In this document: in pieces, positions 10,706 to 21,775 of the stretch
Numbering within the stretch: the first letter of the stretch is position 1
Layout of the letters: the number at the start of each line of letters is the position of its first letter
Origin: Papio anubis
Lineage: Eukaryota > Chordata > Mammalia > Primates > Cercopithecidae
DNA: 64,000 nucleotides
Direction: 5' to 3'
Assembly (NCBI RefSeq): GCF_008728515.1
Contig: NC_044996.1
Coordinates: forward strand, 106,913,467-106,977,466
Translations under genes and position numbers: made by a program
Notes under the pieces: model-generated
Told to the model about the DNA's origin: nothing
The model's input: the letters and a program-made list of their open reading frames with translations, nothing else
The model's database searches: none

Positions 10706-11049
10706 CCCTCCAAAGCAGAATCAGCCTCAGCTCATAGGAAGATGTCTCCTACTTAATGTGATTTGAGAAGCATGAGATAGATCTTTCCCCAATCTTTCCT
10801 TCCCACACAGTAAATGCCAGACTTCTTACAATTTCATTTTAAACGCATATTCTGTAAATGTTAGCATTTTAAGAGAGAAAATACCTTTAAAAGGCAACAA
10901 AATAGTGACTCTTCTTAATGAACATGTGATTTAATCAAGTCAGCCTTGGCAAGGGGAGGAAGGGCTTGCTTGTTGAGGAGATGTCCACTGAAAGTCTCTC
11001 TCTCATCACAAACAGAAAATGTCCAGGCTTCTCCTTGAACAGTAAATGC

Positions 11050-11325
11050 TGTGGACAAAGAGCTTTGGGGTAAAGTCGGCCTGGGTTCCATTTCAGGCTT
11101 TGTCAGATAGGTAGTAAGTACCTAGCTGATTTGAGTACAATCTCACTGAGTCTCAGTTTCCATATCTGTAAACACAATAAGATGCAATCTTGGGAGTTGC
11201 CCTTTTGTTCTCATATTTCACTATTATGATATTTATGAGTTTTGAAAGGGGGTGAGGAAGAGGCCAGGAGAAGTAGAAACATGTTAAATGTGGAGTCCAG
11301 CACAGAGAAGGGGCTAAAGAAATGG
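11050..11325 (+). mobile_element. MIR SINE, interrupted
   Basis: CTTTGGGGTAAAGTCGGCCT, GGTTCCATTTCAGGC, GAGTCTCAGTTTCCATATCT and GTAAACACAATAAGATG give the MIR first half and core. A 3'-like CAGCACAGAGAAGGGGCTAA occurs at about 11300 after roughly 100 bases of unrelated sequence. Confidence 0.7.
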
Positions 11326-12184
11326 TAGTTTCCCTTCCCCTAAAAGAAAGGCACCCTAAACATTCAATCCTGAAAAACTAAATTTCAATTACCTTCAGGC
11401 TTCTAAAATGCAATGAAAATTCAGTTTTGACACCAACATGTTTTAAACCTACTTCTGCTTCTCCTGGCATCCTCCTTGTTCCATTTCAAAACCCATGAAG
11501 GTAAACGATAGTAAAATATTGGACAAATCCATTGTAGTACAAAACTGTCCATTTTTGCTTGTGTATATATTTTTAAAAATCCTATTCCATTCATGGCTGA
11601 GTTTTCTAGGAGGATCCAGAAAGAAGAATCTAGAAAAATCTAGAAGAATTCTGGTAAATAGAATCACAATTAGAAAATAAGTGGTCGTCATATGAAATGT
11701 GGCAATTACAATGAACGTGAGAAAAAAAAAATTCTCATCCCTTTAGGATATGAATCATTGCTCAGAGATGAGGGAAAGACTAAGCCTGAACTTGAAGTTG
11801 CCAAAGCAGACCCCACTGATGAAGACAGTGCATACATTCTCACCCAAACCAAAGAAGAAGCAATAGAACCATCCCATAAGAACCGCAACCCAAGAACAGG
11901 TCATATTTACATCTAACAATAACCCAGTATGTGGCAGAATGTGACGTGCCACGAGAGAGACAACCATGTGCCACAAGAGTACAGACAGCAGGAAATCACT
12001 TCTCACTAGGAGAAGCAAAAAAAGATTTCACAAAAAGTAGGATTCAAACCAGGGCCTACGAGATAGAAAGGATTCTGGTGGCTGGGGATGAACAAAAGAA
12101 AATATTTCAGGCAGAAGGGAAAATATAAGAACCAAATCAGATGATGTAAAGGGGCCATCCCACATAGCATGTGAGTGCTGGACT

Positions 12185-12420
12185 TGTGTGCTAGACTCAG
12201 TGGAATCCCTTCTCCACCACTCACAGGTATGTGACCTTGGACAAGTCACATAACTTCCTTAGTACCCAGTTTATTTATTTTTTCTCTGTAAAAGGGGGAT
12301 GACAACAGACACCTCAGGAGGCTGTTACAAGGATCAGATGAAATAATGTGAAGTAAAACACTTAGGTCTGTGACTAACACTAAATGCCCAATAACCCAGA
12401 GCTGCTGCTATTCTTATCTC
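12185..12420 (+). mobile_element. MIR SINE with a short T-rich insertion
   Basis: CCACCACTCACAGGTATGTG, ACCTTGGACAAGTCACATAA, CTCTGTAAAAGGGGGATGAC, GGAGGCTGTTACAAGGATCA and AAAACACTTAGGTCTGTGAC match MIR end to end. Before the CTGTAAAA core a TTTATTTATTTTTT tract has replaced the usual CTCATC. Confidence 0.9.
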
Positions 12421-14610
12421 ATTGTCACACAAGAAGTCCCTTCTAAAGACTAAATAAATATGCCTTTGAGGAGACTTTCTAGATGTGGTTGGGGAGAGCT
12501 TGCTAAAACAATTCCTTCTCCATATAATCGGTCAGAGGCAAAGGGTGTCGTAAAGATAGCTAAATGTATTTTTCCATGTACACTAGGAGGCTTCTACCTA
12601 TTAAAGCATTAAAAGAAAAGACACTTAAAGCCTTTCCCTAGCAAAGTCCCTGCTTGCTGTATGCCTTAAACCCCTGCATTCCAGAGAAAAGCCCTGAATA
12701 TCCAAAATGCTTACAGAGCATCATACTGGTGGGCTAAATTGAATTTTCTTATTAACCAAGAATTAATAGAAGACCAATTTGTCTTAACTCAAAAAAATCT
12801 GAAGCCCACGAGTACACTCCTTACCTTAGAACATGCAGTGTGACCGTAATTTAATCTGTCTTTCATGATTTAAGACCTGGCAGTGCCCAAGGCCCATATA
12901 ATTAAGGAAGGTTCCACACAACTGAGGCTTTGCAGAGGAGGAGCTGGCCCAACTTTAAAGGCAAGCTGATGCGAATGGCAGATACTTTGAGACTAAGGTA
13001 GAAGATAGGGCTCTACAATCAGGGGCTTCCAGACTTGACCACGATCTACATAAAAAAATCAGATTTATGCTGAATATCCATATACGTACACATATACAGC
13101 TTAAACATGGCTTTCTCAAAACAATACTTACCCTCAGTATGAGCATGTATTGTATTTTCTACTCCGTTGTATTCAATGTTTTAAAATGTTGATCATGACT
13201 CACTAAGATGATCTTAGTAACCCACAGTGTGAAAAACCTTTTTATAGGTGGCACTCAGATTGTACCACAGGGGGCCTGCCCTGTGATTTTGGAGAGAGAA
13301 AGTCACATAGGGTGAAGGAGGTAAGTCAATACAATTTCAATTTTTAAAAAACGGGCAGAAGATTAAAGACTGTAGCATTTTATCAGAAGTGGGAAGTTAG
13401 AGGGGAGAGAGGTATAGCTCCCTAACGTGCAGTTATAGGAAGGTGCCCGTTCTCCCTGCTTCGCAGAGTTAGCCAGGGACCCATGCCACACCCTACAAAG
13501 TAGGGGTACATAGTGTGGAATCCTTAACACTTCCATTAACAGGCCAATCATGGGTAGCTGCCTATAGGGGGCTCTCTGGTGGCTCCAGGTCTGATCTAAC
13601 AGCCAGTGAAGCCCCCCTGGGGCTGGAGCAATCTGTTACCTCTTGAGGGGCCTATAGCGTACAATAATATTGACACATCCTTCTGCTGCAGAATAAACCA
13701 AAAATCACTAAAATATGAAAATATTTTTTCACTTATTCAACTGTCACATATGTCTGTGGGAACCCCAAGTACACCAGAGGCACTTCTCCACAAAGAAGCT
13801 TCTATCAATGGGGAGCCTAGTGTGTCGCGGACCACCTGTGTGGCACAGCGCTGCCATCCAGGGAAAATAAACTTGCAACTAGGAGAAAACCGTTGGCAGC
13901 CATCCACGTTGGCAAACCGCTGTGTGCATGTGGCACATGGGAAGATTCCTATCAGCAGGGGCTTACTCTCCTGTGGGGAAAGATGGCTGGGTTTCAAGAG
14001 GCACTGGGAAGGAAAAAGTGAGTTCAGCAGCCTCAACAATAACTAAGCAGCACATGAAGGAAAACAAGCTCTGCTGAGCTGGGCCACCCAAGGGATCTGG
14101 GGTTGAACTGAAGCAATGATAGCCATGACATTTCTAAGTCTAGGAGCAAGGACACAAGATTACATATCTCTTTTAGAATAGACTGGCCTTGAGCATGTAA
14201 AACGGAAGCAAACTGGGGAGGGAGTTTTAGAGGAAGTAAACATTTGCCATGGTACACAAGGTTAAAGCAACATCAGAATAACCGTATTCATGAGAACATA
14301 CAGGTCATATGAATTAAAAACAGTATTTTTGGAATTTTACAGGAAGGAAATCTACCCACTAGAATACCCAAAGGCGAATTTGCAAGACACCAAAAGCAGC
14401 AGTAAGCTGAAATCTTAACCAGGACACAGGAACTTCCAGGGTTGCTAGCTAAGGAAATACCTCCCAGAAAGTCAGGATGTAACAATGAGCCTCAATTATG
14501 AAGGGGTTATTTCTTATATAGTCAGGTGCTTTGTAACATCTTGGCTATTTGTCCTGTGATGTTTCAACAGGACTATGGTTTTATTAGAGAAATTATGGAC
14601 AAAAAGAAAT
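12421..14610. other. Anonymous 2.2 kb, longest open frame of the window
   Basis: No repeat that I can name, apart from a short ATCATGACTCACTAAG region near 13190 that may be a worn DNA-transposon end. The forward frame 13606-14046 (146 codons) is the longest in the window and overlaps a 100-codon reverse frame (13737-14039). Neither shows a domain, signal peptide or family resemblance, so I do not call a gene. Confidence 0.5.
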
Positions 14611-14930
14611 CCGACCAGGCGTGGTGGCTCACGCCTATAATTCCAGTACTTTGAGAGCCTAAGGCTGGCGGATCACCTGAGGTCAGGAGTTCGAGATCAC
14701 CATGGGCAACATGGTGAAACCTTGTCTCTACTAAAAACACAAAAATTAGCTGGGAGTGGTGGCAGATGCCTGCAATCCCAGCTACCCTGGAGGCTGAGGC
14801 AGGAGAATTGCTTGAACCCGGGAGGTGGAGGCTGCAGTGAGCCAAGATCGCGCCATTGCACTTCAGCCTGGGTGACAGAGGTGACTCTATCTGACAAACA
14901 AAAAAAAAAGAAGAAGAAAAAAGAAAGAAA
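14611..14930 (+). mobile_element. AluS, full length, with impure tail
   Basis: The start CCGACCAGGCGTGGTGGCTC is a mutated GGCCAGGC. The element continues through GGATCACCTGAGGTCAGGAG (AluS-type), the linker, and CACTTCAGCCTGGGTGACAG. The tail is interrupted as A-runs with AAGAAGAAG and AAAGAAAG, the start of microsatellite formation. Confidence 0.93.
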
Positions 14931-15222
14931 CCCCTGCCCTACCCCTAATGCTGATTCTGTCACAGGGAATACGGTCCTGGCCTCTGTGGGCCTGCCTCCC
15001 ACCAGGTGCCTCAGCACTGTCCTCTACTGTTGGTGTCGTCTTTCACTTCTGTTCAATATGATAGCCTTGGGGCTGGAGTTCCATAATTTTCCATGATGCT
15101 CTGATCTTTGAGTTCATTCTCATCCAAAACTTACCTTGGGGATTTGCTTATCAGTCTCACTGATCCTAAGTGCAAGAAATTTGATTTTGAACAGGGACAA
15201 CTGTTTGGAACAGAAAGTAACT

Positions 15223-15301
15223 GGCAATTTTATTTTATTTTATTTTATTTTTTTATTTTTTTTCTTGTGGTAGCAATTTTATTTTATTTTATTTATTATT
15301 T
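15223..15301 (+). repeat. (ATTTT)n T-rich tract at the LINE-1 3' end
   Basis: Two blocks of ATTTT units are separated by TTCTTGTGGTAGCAATTTT. The words GCAATTTTATTTTATTT occur at the start of both blocks, so the tract itself has been partly duplicated. It corresponds to the reverse-strand poly-A tail of the adjoining LINE-1. Confidence 0.85.
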
Positions 15302-15357
15302 TTTTATTTTATTATTATACTTTGAGTTCTAGGGTACATGTGCATAACGTGCAGGTT
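15302..15357 (-). mobile_element. LINE-1 (L1PA type) 3' end, reverse strand
   Basis: ATTATTATACTTTGAGTTCT and GGGTACATGTGCATAACGTG are the reverse complement of the last bases of a primate LINE-1 3' untranslated region. After GCAGGTT at 15357 the sequence switches directly to an ORF2 segment in the opposite orientation. Confidence 0.9.
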
Positions 15358-15622
15358 GGCTTCTGCACAGCAAAAGAAACTACCATCAGAGTGAACAGGC
15401 AACCTACAGAATGGGAGAAAATGTTTGCAATCTACTCATCTGACAAAGGGCTAATATCCAGAACCTACAAAGAACTCAAACAAATTTACAAGAAAAAAAA
15501 CAAACAACCCCATCAAAAAGTGGGCAAAGGATATGAACAGACATTTCTCAAAAGAAGACATTCATACAGCCAACAGACACATGAAAAAATGCTCATCATC
15601 ACTGGCCATCAGAGAAATGCAA
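15358..15622 (+). mobile_element. Inverted LINE-1 ORF2 segment joined to the 3' end
   Basis: The segment reads forward as the C-terminal part of L1 ORF2, beginning at GGCTTCTGCACAGCAAAAG and ending CATCAGAGAAATGC. A frame stays open across it (15322-15657) but only as a fragment. Reverse 3' end plus forward ORF2 piece in direct contact is the 5'-inversion structure made by twin priming during reverse transcription. CAATTTTA occurs on both outer sides as a possible target-site duplication. Confidence 0.9.
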
Positions 15623-16109
15623 TTTTAAATGTTTCTCTACGAGAAGAGAATGAGTAACGGTTATTCACTCAAAGTCAGGGTGATGGTTATGAAAGAATCT
15701 GTACGAGCAAGGGAAAAGAAAATGGCTTCTGTCCTGCTGTTAAGTAGGTTGACTTAGTAAACAGAGGACAGGGCAGGTATACTTAGCTGTTCTGATCAAC
15801 AGTGAGAGGTTTATTGCACTCAAATGTGTCTTGATTCTGGGGTATAGCCCCTTTACGTTTTGCAAAAATAAAAAATAAATAAATAAAAATAAAAAACAAA
15901 ACAAAAAACCCTAATTAGCAAATGCATAAAATTAACGGGGCTACAAAGAAGGAATTTTTAAAGTTTCACCTGAAAATGAATAATTGAATCCTTTGCCAGA
16001 AATGGGAAGTCTGTGATGAACTTCACGGGGTACTACTCATAAAGGCCTGCACAGCACAGGGCCACTCAGACCCATGGCCTACCTCAACTGGAAGGGCCCA
16101 CATAGCTAG
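15623..16109. other. Anonymous sequence with an A-rich run
   Basis: No gene recognised. The A-rich run at 15864-15911 is listed separately. Confidence 0.5.
15864..15911 (+). repeat. A-rich (AAAAT)n/(AAAC)n tract
   Basis: Units of AAAAT, AAAT and AAAAC follow one another in an imperfect low-complexity tract. No SINE body lies upstream, so this is not clearly a retroposon tail. Confidence 0.8.
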
Positions 16110-16355
16110 CGGTAACAGTGTTTTGGAAAGCGGGCTTTGGGGTGAGACAGAGTTGTTTCGTGTTTGAGTCCTACTCTGCAATTTATTGCTGCAGAACTTG
16201 GGACAAGTTGTTTCTGCTTCAATTTCCTCATCTGCAAATGAAGATAGTATTAGTACCTTTTTCACAAGGTTCTACTAAGGACTGAATGAGGTTAACACAC
16301 AGCGTGGGGCCTATAGTAAGTGTTCAATAGATATTAAGTATCATCATCATCATTT
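16110..16355 (+). mobile_element. MIR SINE, nearly full length
   Basis: GCGGGCTTTGGGGTGAGACA, TTTGAGTCCTACTCTGCAAT, ACTTGGGACAAGTTGTTTC, TTTCCTCATCTGCAAATG, AAGGTTCTACTAAGGACTGA and GTAAGTGTTCAATAGATATT follow MIR from the tRNA-like head to the 3' end, followed by a short ATC repeat. Confidence 0.92.
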
Positions 16356-17294
16356 TAGATTATTCCAGAATTTACTTTTCCTCTCTTTCTGGCAACGATG
16401 TTTCTAAGAACAAAAGAGCATCAATTTTCATCAACCGAGATGGGAAATGGTGTGAATTTCTTAAGAGATGTTACCAGAGACCTACATCATCTTCCTCAGG
16501 AAATGGAAATAGTATAGAAGTAAGATCCCTTTATGACACCACCTCTGCCCCCAAAAGTCTTGCCAAAACCTAACAGAAGAGGCATTTCATAATATTTTTC
16601 TACCTTTGAGGGCATCTTGGCCTCAACTAGAAAATCCTTGCACCTAAGGTAAAAAATTCAAACTAGATCTAGGGGTGTGTTTCATTTAAAATTAACTTAA
16701 AATTGACTTAATTGACTGGACTAATTAGCTCTTTTCTCTTCCAACCTTCAGGGTTCTAGGTAAAGATATAATTTATTTTCAAAGAAGGAAGTTACAAGTC
16801 ATAGAAGTATTTCCAAGTACACATCTGTATAAGGCAGATTAAAGAAAATAATTTTCAGTGAATATGTTGGCAGAGGCCATGTTTATTCAAATGGTGTCTA
16901 TGCAAATTGATGGGGCACTGAAATTCCCAAAAGAACTGTGGCAATTCAAAAACACATCCACCCCACTCCTCACCAGTTCTTTAAATTTTTCTCAAATTTC
17001 CTGCCATAAAATGCACTGAGACCACCACTATTAAAATGCCAAAATTAAAAAATTTATAATCAATGTTTAAAGACTCAGATGGTAAATATTTACTTTCATG
17101 TTTGGATTTTTCAAAAATTAAGAAAATAAAAGCCATTTTTTAAAAAAATTATTACATCTATGAATAATGCAGAATTCTAGTCCACTGATCATTTGCTATC
17201 TAATTTAAAGGGGAAAAATATACCCATCCCTCTTTGACCCAAAGTAATGTGTAAATGGGCAGCACAGGTGAAAAGGTTAGTATTCAAGATTTAC
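16356..17294. other. Anonymous AT-rich sequence
   Basis: No gene, RNA gene or nameable repeat in this stretch. Confidence 0.5.
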
Positions 17295-17600
17295 CAGCTG
17301 GGCACGTTGGCTCACGCCTGTAATCCCAGCACTTTGGGAGGCCGAGGCGGGCGGATCACGAGGTCAGGAGATCGAGACCATCCTGGATAACAGTGAAACC
17401 CCGTCTCTACTAAAAATACAAAAAATTAGCCGGGCGTGGTGGCAGCATGCACCTATAGTCCCAGCTACTCCGGAGGCTGAGGCAGGAGAATGGCGTGAAC
17501 CCGGGAGGTGGAGCTTGCAGTGAGCCGAGATCGTGCCACTGCACTCCAGCCTGGGCGACAGAGTGAGACTCCATCTCAAAAAAAAAAAAAAAAAAAAAAG
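17295..17600 (+). mobile_element. AluY, full length
   Basis: AGCTGGGCACGTTGGCTCAC leads into GGCCGAGGCGGGCGGATCAC, GAGATCGAGACCATCCTGG and CGTGAACCCGGGAGGTGG, and the element ends in about 22 A. GATTTA on both sides (AAGATTTACC before, GAGATTTATC after) is a likely target-site duplication. It has GCTCACGCC and GATCGTGCC, so it lacks the monkey-specific AluYR changes and probably predates that lineage. Confidence 0.94.
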
Positions 17601-19261
17601 AGATTTATCTAGTTCTTGGTACTGTACGTCTGTTCTCACATAGCGCAGAGGTAGAAATGAGCACTGCTCACTTGTCATCACAGATGGGGCATTTCTGACC
17701 GACTGTGGTGCTGATCACTGGGGTCTTCTCAAGGCAACTTGGGAGTACAAAGAGATCATCTGGATCTATCCCAGATCACATTAAAAAGAGAGTTCTAAAG
17801 GTTAAAAGAAAAAATAAGAGGGATTTAAAAAGACATGCAGGCTCCCCAAATGGCCTAAAGGTATACCATGAACATGACATAATCATTACATCACAATAGT
17901 AGAGACGTACACAAAACTACCATATTACACGTATTTGGTCCCCATTTGTATGTGTAGATTTAAAATTACATTATATTGAGGATACTGCTATACTCATAAA
18001 CAATCTTTACCTGGACATACCAATGTGACATAGTCCTCACCATCAGGCCTAACTCTGAGGTTAGATGGAGGTAAATTCAGTCCTATCATAAGAGATGGAC
18101 ATAAACCAAAAAAAAACTTTTAGACTAATATTTGTTAGGAAGCACCTGTATATTTACCACCCTTTAACCATGTGGGTTGTTGATTTCCAAAAATCATGAA
18201 TATAAAGATGGCTACAGAACAGAGCAATATATCCACTATATATTTTCTTCTAGAAACAATTACACATTTGGCAATAAATCAAAATCATAAACTTAACAGG
18301 GCATGGTAACACTTTTTAGACTACATGAAGGACACAATCATTTTCTAAACTGATTTGGACATTTTGGATTGTAACTTGGCATAAAATAGCTACATTAAAA
18401 TGGGGAAATTTAAGTTATCCCTTTTGTTCATTTCTCTTTAACAATATTCTAAATTTTGAAAACATCTCATTCTTCTCAAGCATAACCATAAGAATCCTAA
18501 ACCTTCCATAGTACAAGATTGTAAACTGGAAGCCAAACTCATTCTGGCTGTAACTATACAATTAGGCCAATTTTAGAGCCCAAAGGGGAAAAAAAAAAGT
18601 CAATACCTTTTAAATGAGAATGGACTGGTTTCCAGAGTCTATAGACAAGATTGTAAAGGCACTCTATCATTGTGGAACAGCAAATACTAAATTGAGCAGA
18701 GACTTAAATTGATACAAGTCTGGGTTTCCCCAGAATTGTTTTCTAAAAAGCCCATGAGGAGGCCAAATTCCTGTAAGTTCTACATATACATGCAATGTTA
18801 GACATACTTAAGGGGCACTGGAGGCCCTCAGGTCAGAGGAACATGAAGGTGGAACAAGCTGTAGTACTCTTAGATATTTGGCCCTAAGCATCACACCTCC
18901 TGTCCCTTTTTCCTAAGGAGTGCTCTAAAGTGGTGAGTCTTTTACCGTGTATATGCATCCACATAAATATTGTCTCTCAGAGCAGCTAGCCTCAGTATTT
19001 CTGCTTAGCTTTGCTATTCCAAAGCTTTTTCAGAAACACCATAGTGGTTCTCAACACATTTTCTTCCAGTGCTACTCAAAAAGCAACAAGGTGCTAAAGG
19101 GTAATCAAGTGAACCATGTGATAATTAGGGATGCAATTTAAGTAATTCAAGTGTATTGTCCCAAATTTAATCAAGATGCTGCTGCTTACAACAACAACAA
19201 AGTACACAAACCGTGGTGGAAGGTTCTCCATATCGTATCACATCACTGTCTTAATGCTACA
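17601..19261. other. Anonymous sequence
   Basis: About 1.7 kb without a recognisable gene or repeat. Open frames are all 64 codons or less. Confidence 0.5.
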
Positions 19262-19496
19262 GGTCTGTGTTATTCATTGAACTAGCCAGTGGCTACTGAG
19301 CACTTGAAATGTGGCTAGAGCAAACTGAGATGTGCTCTAAGTGTGAAATCCACACCAGATTGCAAAGAATATGAAAAATAAAGAATACAAAACATTTCAT
19401 GCATATTACTTATTTCTTTTTACTTTTTAACGTGGGTACTAGATAATTTAAAATCACTCACAAGGCTCACATACTGTTTCTATTGAACAAAACTAC
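19262..19496. mobile_element. Ancient non-autonomous DNA transposon (MER type, family not assigned)
   Basis: TGGCTACTGAGCACTTGAAA, TGTGGCTAGAGCAAACTGAG, ATGTGCTCTAAGTGTGAAAT and a terminal CATACTGTTTCTATTGAACA form a sequence known throughout mammalian genomes. CATTGAACTAG near the start and CTATTGAAC near the end look like decayed inverted termini. I recognise the repeat but cannot give its family name with confidence. Confidence 0.6.
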
Positions 19497-21009
19497 CATA
19501 GATTTTATTTAAAAAGAAAACAAAAAAATCAAGGGGGAAAAGTATTTGAAATATACAACATGGTTCTTGACCATATCTATGTTACTTAGGACAGACCCAA
19601 AGACCATCCAAGGCCTCAAACAATTAAAAATTACTGGTCATTAAAAATAGCTATAAAAATGCAAAGCCACCTGTACTGCACAAACCTTAAAAGACTCCAA
19701 TGAATGGCATTCCTTTTAATGATGATGTCATCAAGTCCTCCAAAAACAAATACTTGGTAAATGTGAAATGAAAATCAAGTCAATAAATTGATAAATAACT
19801 CAGTTTTCCAAATCCACCAAGGAATGTTCAAGAGGTCAGAGGTATTAAAAACCATCAGAATACCCAGTTGACAGCTGAATATAAAATAAGGAGCTTTGAC
19901 ATTCAACTCCAATGCTGACCTGAGATGAAACAGAAGAATAAGGCAGACAGTGCAATCTTGCATGCAGAGATTTTTATTGTGCTATTTAAGTCAAAATCCA
20001 TGACATTCATTTGAAAGCCTCCACAGATGGGTACTATACACTCTGCCCACCATGCATAGGTAAGGACTCTTTCCCTGCTCAGTAAAAGAGGACTGGAATT
20101 GTTTTCTTCTCTTTTTATTTTTAACAGAATTGCCACCATAAGTGTTCCTAAGACAAAAAAAATCATATTTGCCAAAGTCTTTCCAAAGCCACATTTATAA
20201 ATAGGTCGTCACCCATAGATGTGATCCTGGAGTCATTTGCATACCTTGCTTGGGACTTACAGGACGCCCCTGGGAGTCCACTTACCAACACAGCTCCCAT
20301 GCCCCACAGCAGGCATTGTGGAGGGGGGTATAAAAAGAGTACTTGGCATTAATGCCAATGGACTCCTATTTCTGGACATTGCCCAGGAGAAGACAATACG
20401 ATCTAGAACTCTGCATCTGAAAAGCCTGTTCTAGACAGCAGGGAAGTACACCTTCATCCAAGGGAGTTCAGAGAGACAGCCCAGTGCAAGCCACTTGAAG
20501 TTAGGCTGACTTGCTTCCCATATTCAAGTCCAGAGGGCTCTCAGCAGGTGATCTGAAAGAAAGAGCTATAGAGTCCTACTGTGGCCACCAGAGGACTTAG
20601 CAAGGGCTGGGTGGAGGGCACTGCCCTCTAGAGGAGGCATGCATTATTACCAGTTTAGGGTCTGTACTCTGTACCATCGTATGTCAGATACATATGTATC
20701 TGGTGCCATCCCCTCACAAGGGGCAAAAACCACTCAGTCAAACTGAGTATACTTTCAAAAAGTATACTAGAGATAAAATAATTTTTAAGAGACTTTTTTT
20801 TAAACCATAGGATTTGAGTCACTTTAGCTTTGGCAGGGGTTTGAGACAACTATGCAGACTTTACATGGCAATCTGGCCCCAACATTCCTCATTGTGGCTC
20901 TCATGATCTTGACTGGGCTTACTCACATGCCTGGGGACTAGCTACCCGGTAGCCTATCTATGCTGAAAAAGGGTGTTGGACTAGTACACACATTCACACC
21001 TACCTCCAT
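19497..21009. other. Anonymous sequence with a cluster of short hairpins
   Basis: No gene or named repeat. On the reverse strand an AATAAA lies at about 19972 (TTTATT on this strand), but no cleavage context or upstream exon can be supported. The hairpin cluster at 20685-20768 is listed separately. Confidence 0.45.
20685..20768. repeat. Cluster of short perfect inverted repeats with CAA loops
   Basis: Four adjacent palindromic units occur in 84 bases: an 18-base perfect palindrome CAGATACATATGTATCTG (20685-20702); CCCC/GGGG with a 6-base loop (20710-20723); ACTCAGT-CAA-ACTGAGT (20732-20748); and AGTATACTTT-CAA-AAAGTATACT (20746-20768). The last two share three bases, and each has a CAA loop. 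Function unknown. Confidence 0.85.
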
Positions 21010-21180
21010 ATTTTAAGTTTATTGTTTACAAAATGCTTTCGAAAGTATTACCTCACTAACCTAACAGTCTGAAAAGTGTTAGCATCTCCATTTACATATG
21101 CAGAAACTAAGGCCAAGAGGGTAAGTGGATCAGTTTCCTCTGAGGGGGCTCTGAGTGCCCACTGCCAATCCATCAGATGC
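21010..21180 (-). mobile_element. MIR SINE, reverse strand
   Basis: TTACAAAATGCTTTCGAAAG, TATTACCTCACTAACCTAAC, AGCATCTCCATTTACATATG and CAGAAACTAAGGCCAAGAGG follow the reverse complement of the MIR 3' half and core. Confidence 0.7.
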
Positions 21181-21311
21181 CTACTGGAACCTAATGCTTC
21201 TGCCAGCCAACCACCACACCGGCTTAACTTACAAGTCATCCTTGCTCATCCCTCAACGTATATTCTTCCAGCCATAGTCTCTTCAATTTTTCTCTTTATC
21301 TATTTTCCCGA

Positions 21312-21775
21312 TGTGTGATAAATTGCAAAAAATGCCCCACTTCCCCACCCCTTCTTACATCCCTACCCTTTGCTATATAATTTTGTGACTTTGAAACTTA
21401 GCTATGTGACTTTCTTGGACAAATTAGATGTTAGCAAAAGTGACCTGACCCAAGCAGAAGACTGAAGAGCACTTAAGCAATTCTGCTTGCTTTCATTCTT
21501 GTCTCTATCTTTACTATGATAAGGCCACATCCAGGCTAGTCCATTGGTCCCAGAAGAAAGATGAGATACACACAAAGCAGAGCCAAGTTACCCCAGCCAA
21601 AGCCAGTATAGATTAGCTGACAGCTAAGTAACCCCTAGACATGTATGTAAGTTCAACCAAGACCATTAGAGCCACCTAGCCCCCCCCCACCCAATCTGAC
21701 TCCAGAAACATGCACAATAAACTTATTATTGAATGCTCTCAAGGATTTATGGTTTCTGTGCAGCATTAATGTGGC
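21312..21775 (+). mobile_element. MLT1 LTR (ERVL-MaLR)
   Basis: GTGACTTTGAAACTTAGC, TATGTGACTTTCTTGGAC, AGATGTTAGCAAAAGTGACC, CCAAGCAGAAGACTGAAGAG and a 3' end with AATAAACTTATTATTGAATG, GGATTTATGGTTTCTGTG and CAGCATTAATG follow MLT1 in order. It is a solitary LTR with no internal sequence beside it. Its ends are worn, so boundaries are approximate. Confidence 0.65.

Larger units (their letters stand above)
9226..12184. other. Anonymous sequence between the MIR copies of this interval
   Basis: Apart from the MIRs listed separately (9775, 10485, 11050), I recognise no gene or named repeat. Short opposite-strand open frames at 11692-11916 and 11755-12018 overlap each other and have no recognisable domain. 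A poly-A run at 11723-11732 is part of the A-rich background. Confidence 0.45.

Noticed and set aside
13185..13225. ATCATGACTCACTAAG region resembling a DNA-transposon end
   Set aside because: Too short and too diverged to assign.
14697..15096. Opposing open frames of 106 and 124 codons
   Set aside because: Both lie mostly within the AluS at 14611 and include its tail (poly-F or poly-K runs).
15322..15657. Open frame of 111 codons
   Set aside because: It is an inverted piece of LINE-1 ORF2 joined to L1 3' sequence, not a host gene.
17364..17681. Reverse open frame of 105 codons
   Set aside because: Reverse strand of the AluY at 17295.
19965..19980. AATAAA on the reverse strand as a possible gene 3' end
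   Set aside because: The hexamer is frequent by chance in AT-rich DNA, and there is no supporting upstream exon or GT-rich downstream element.
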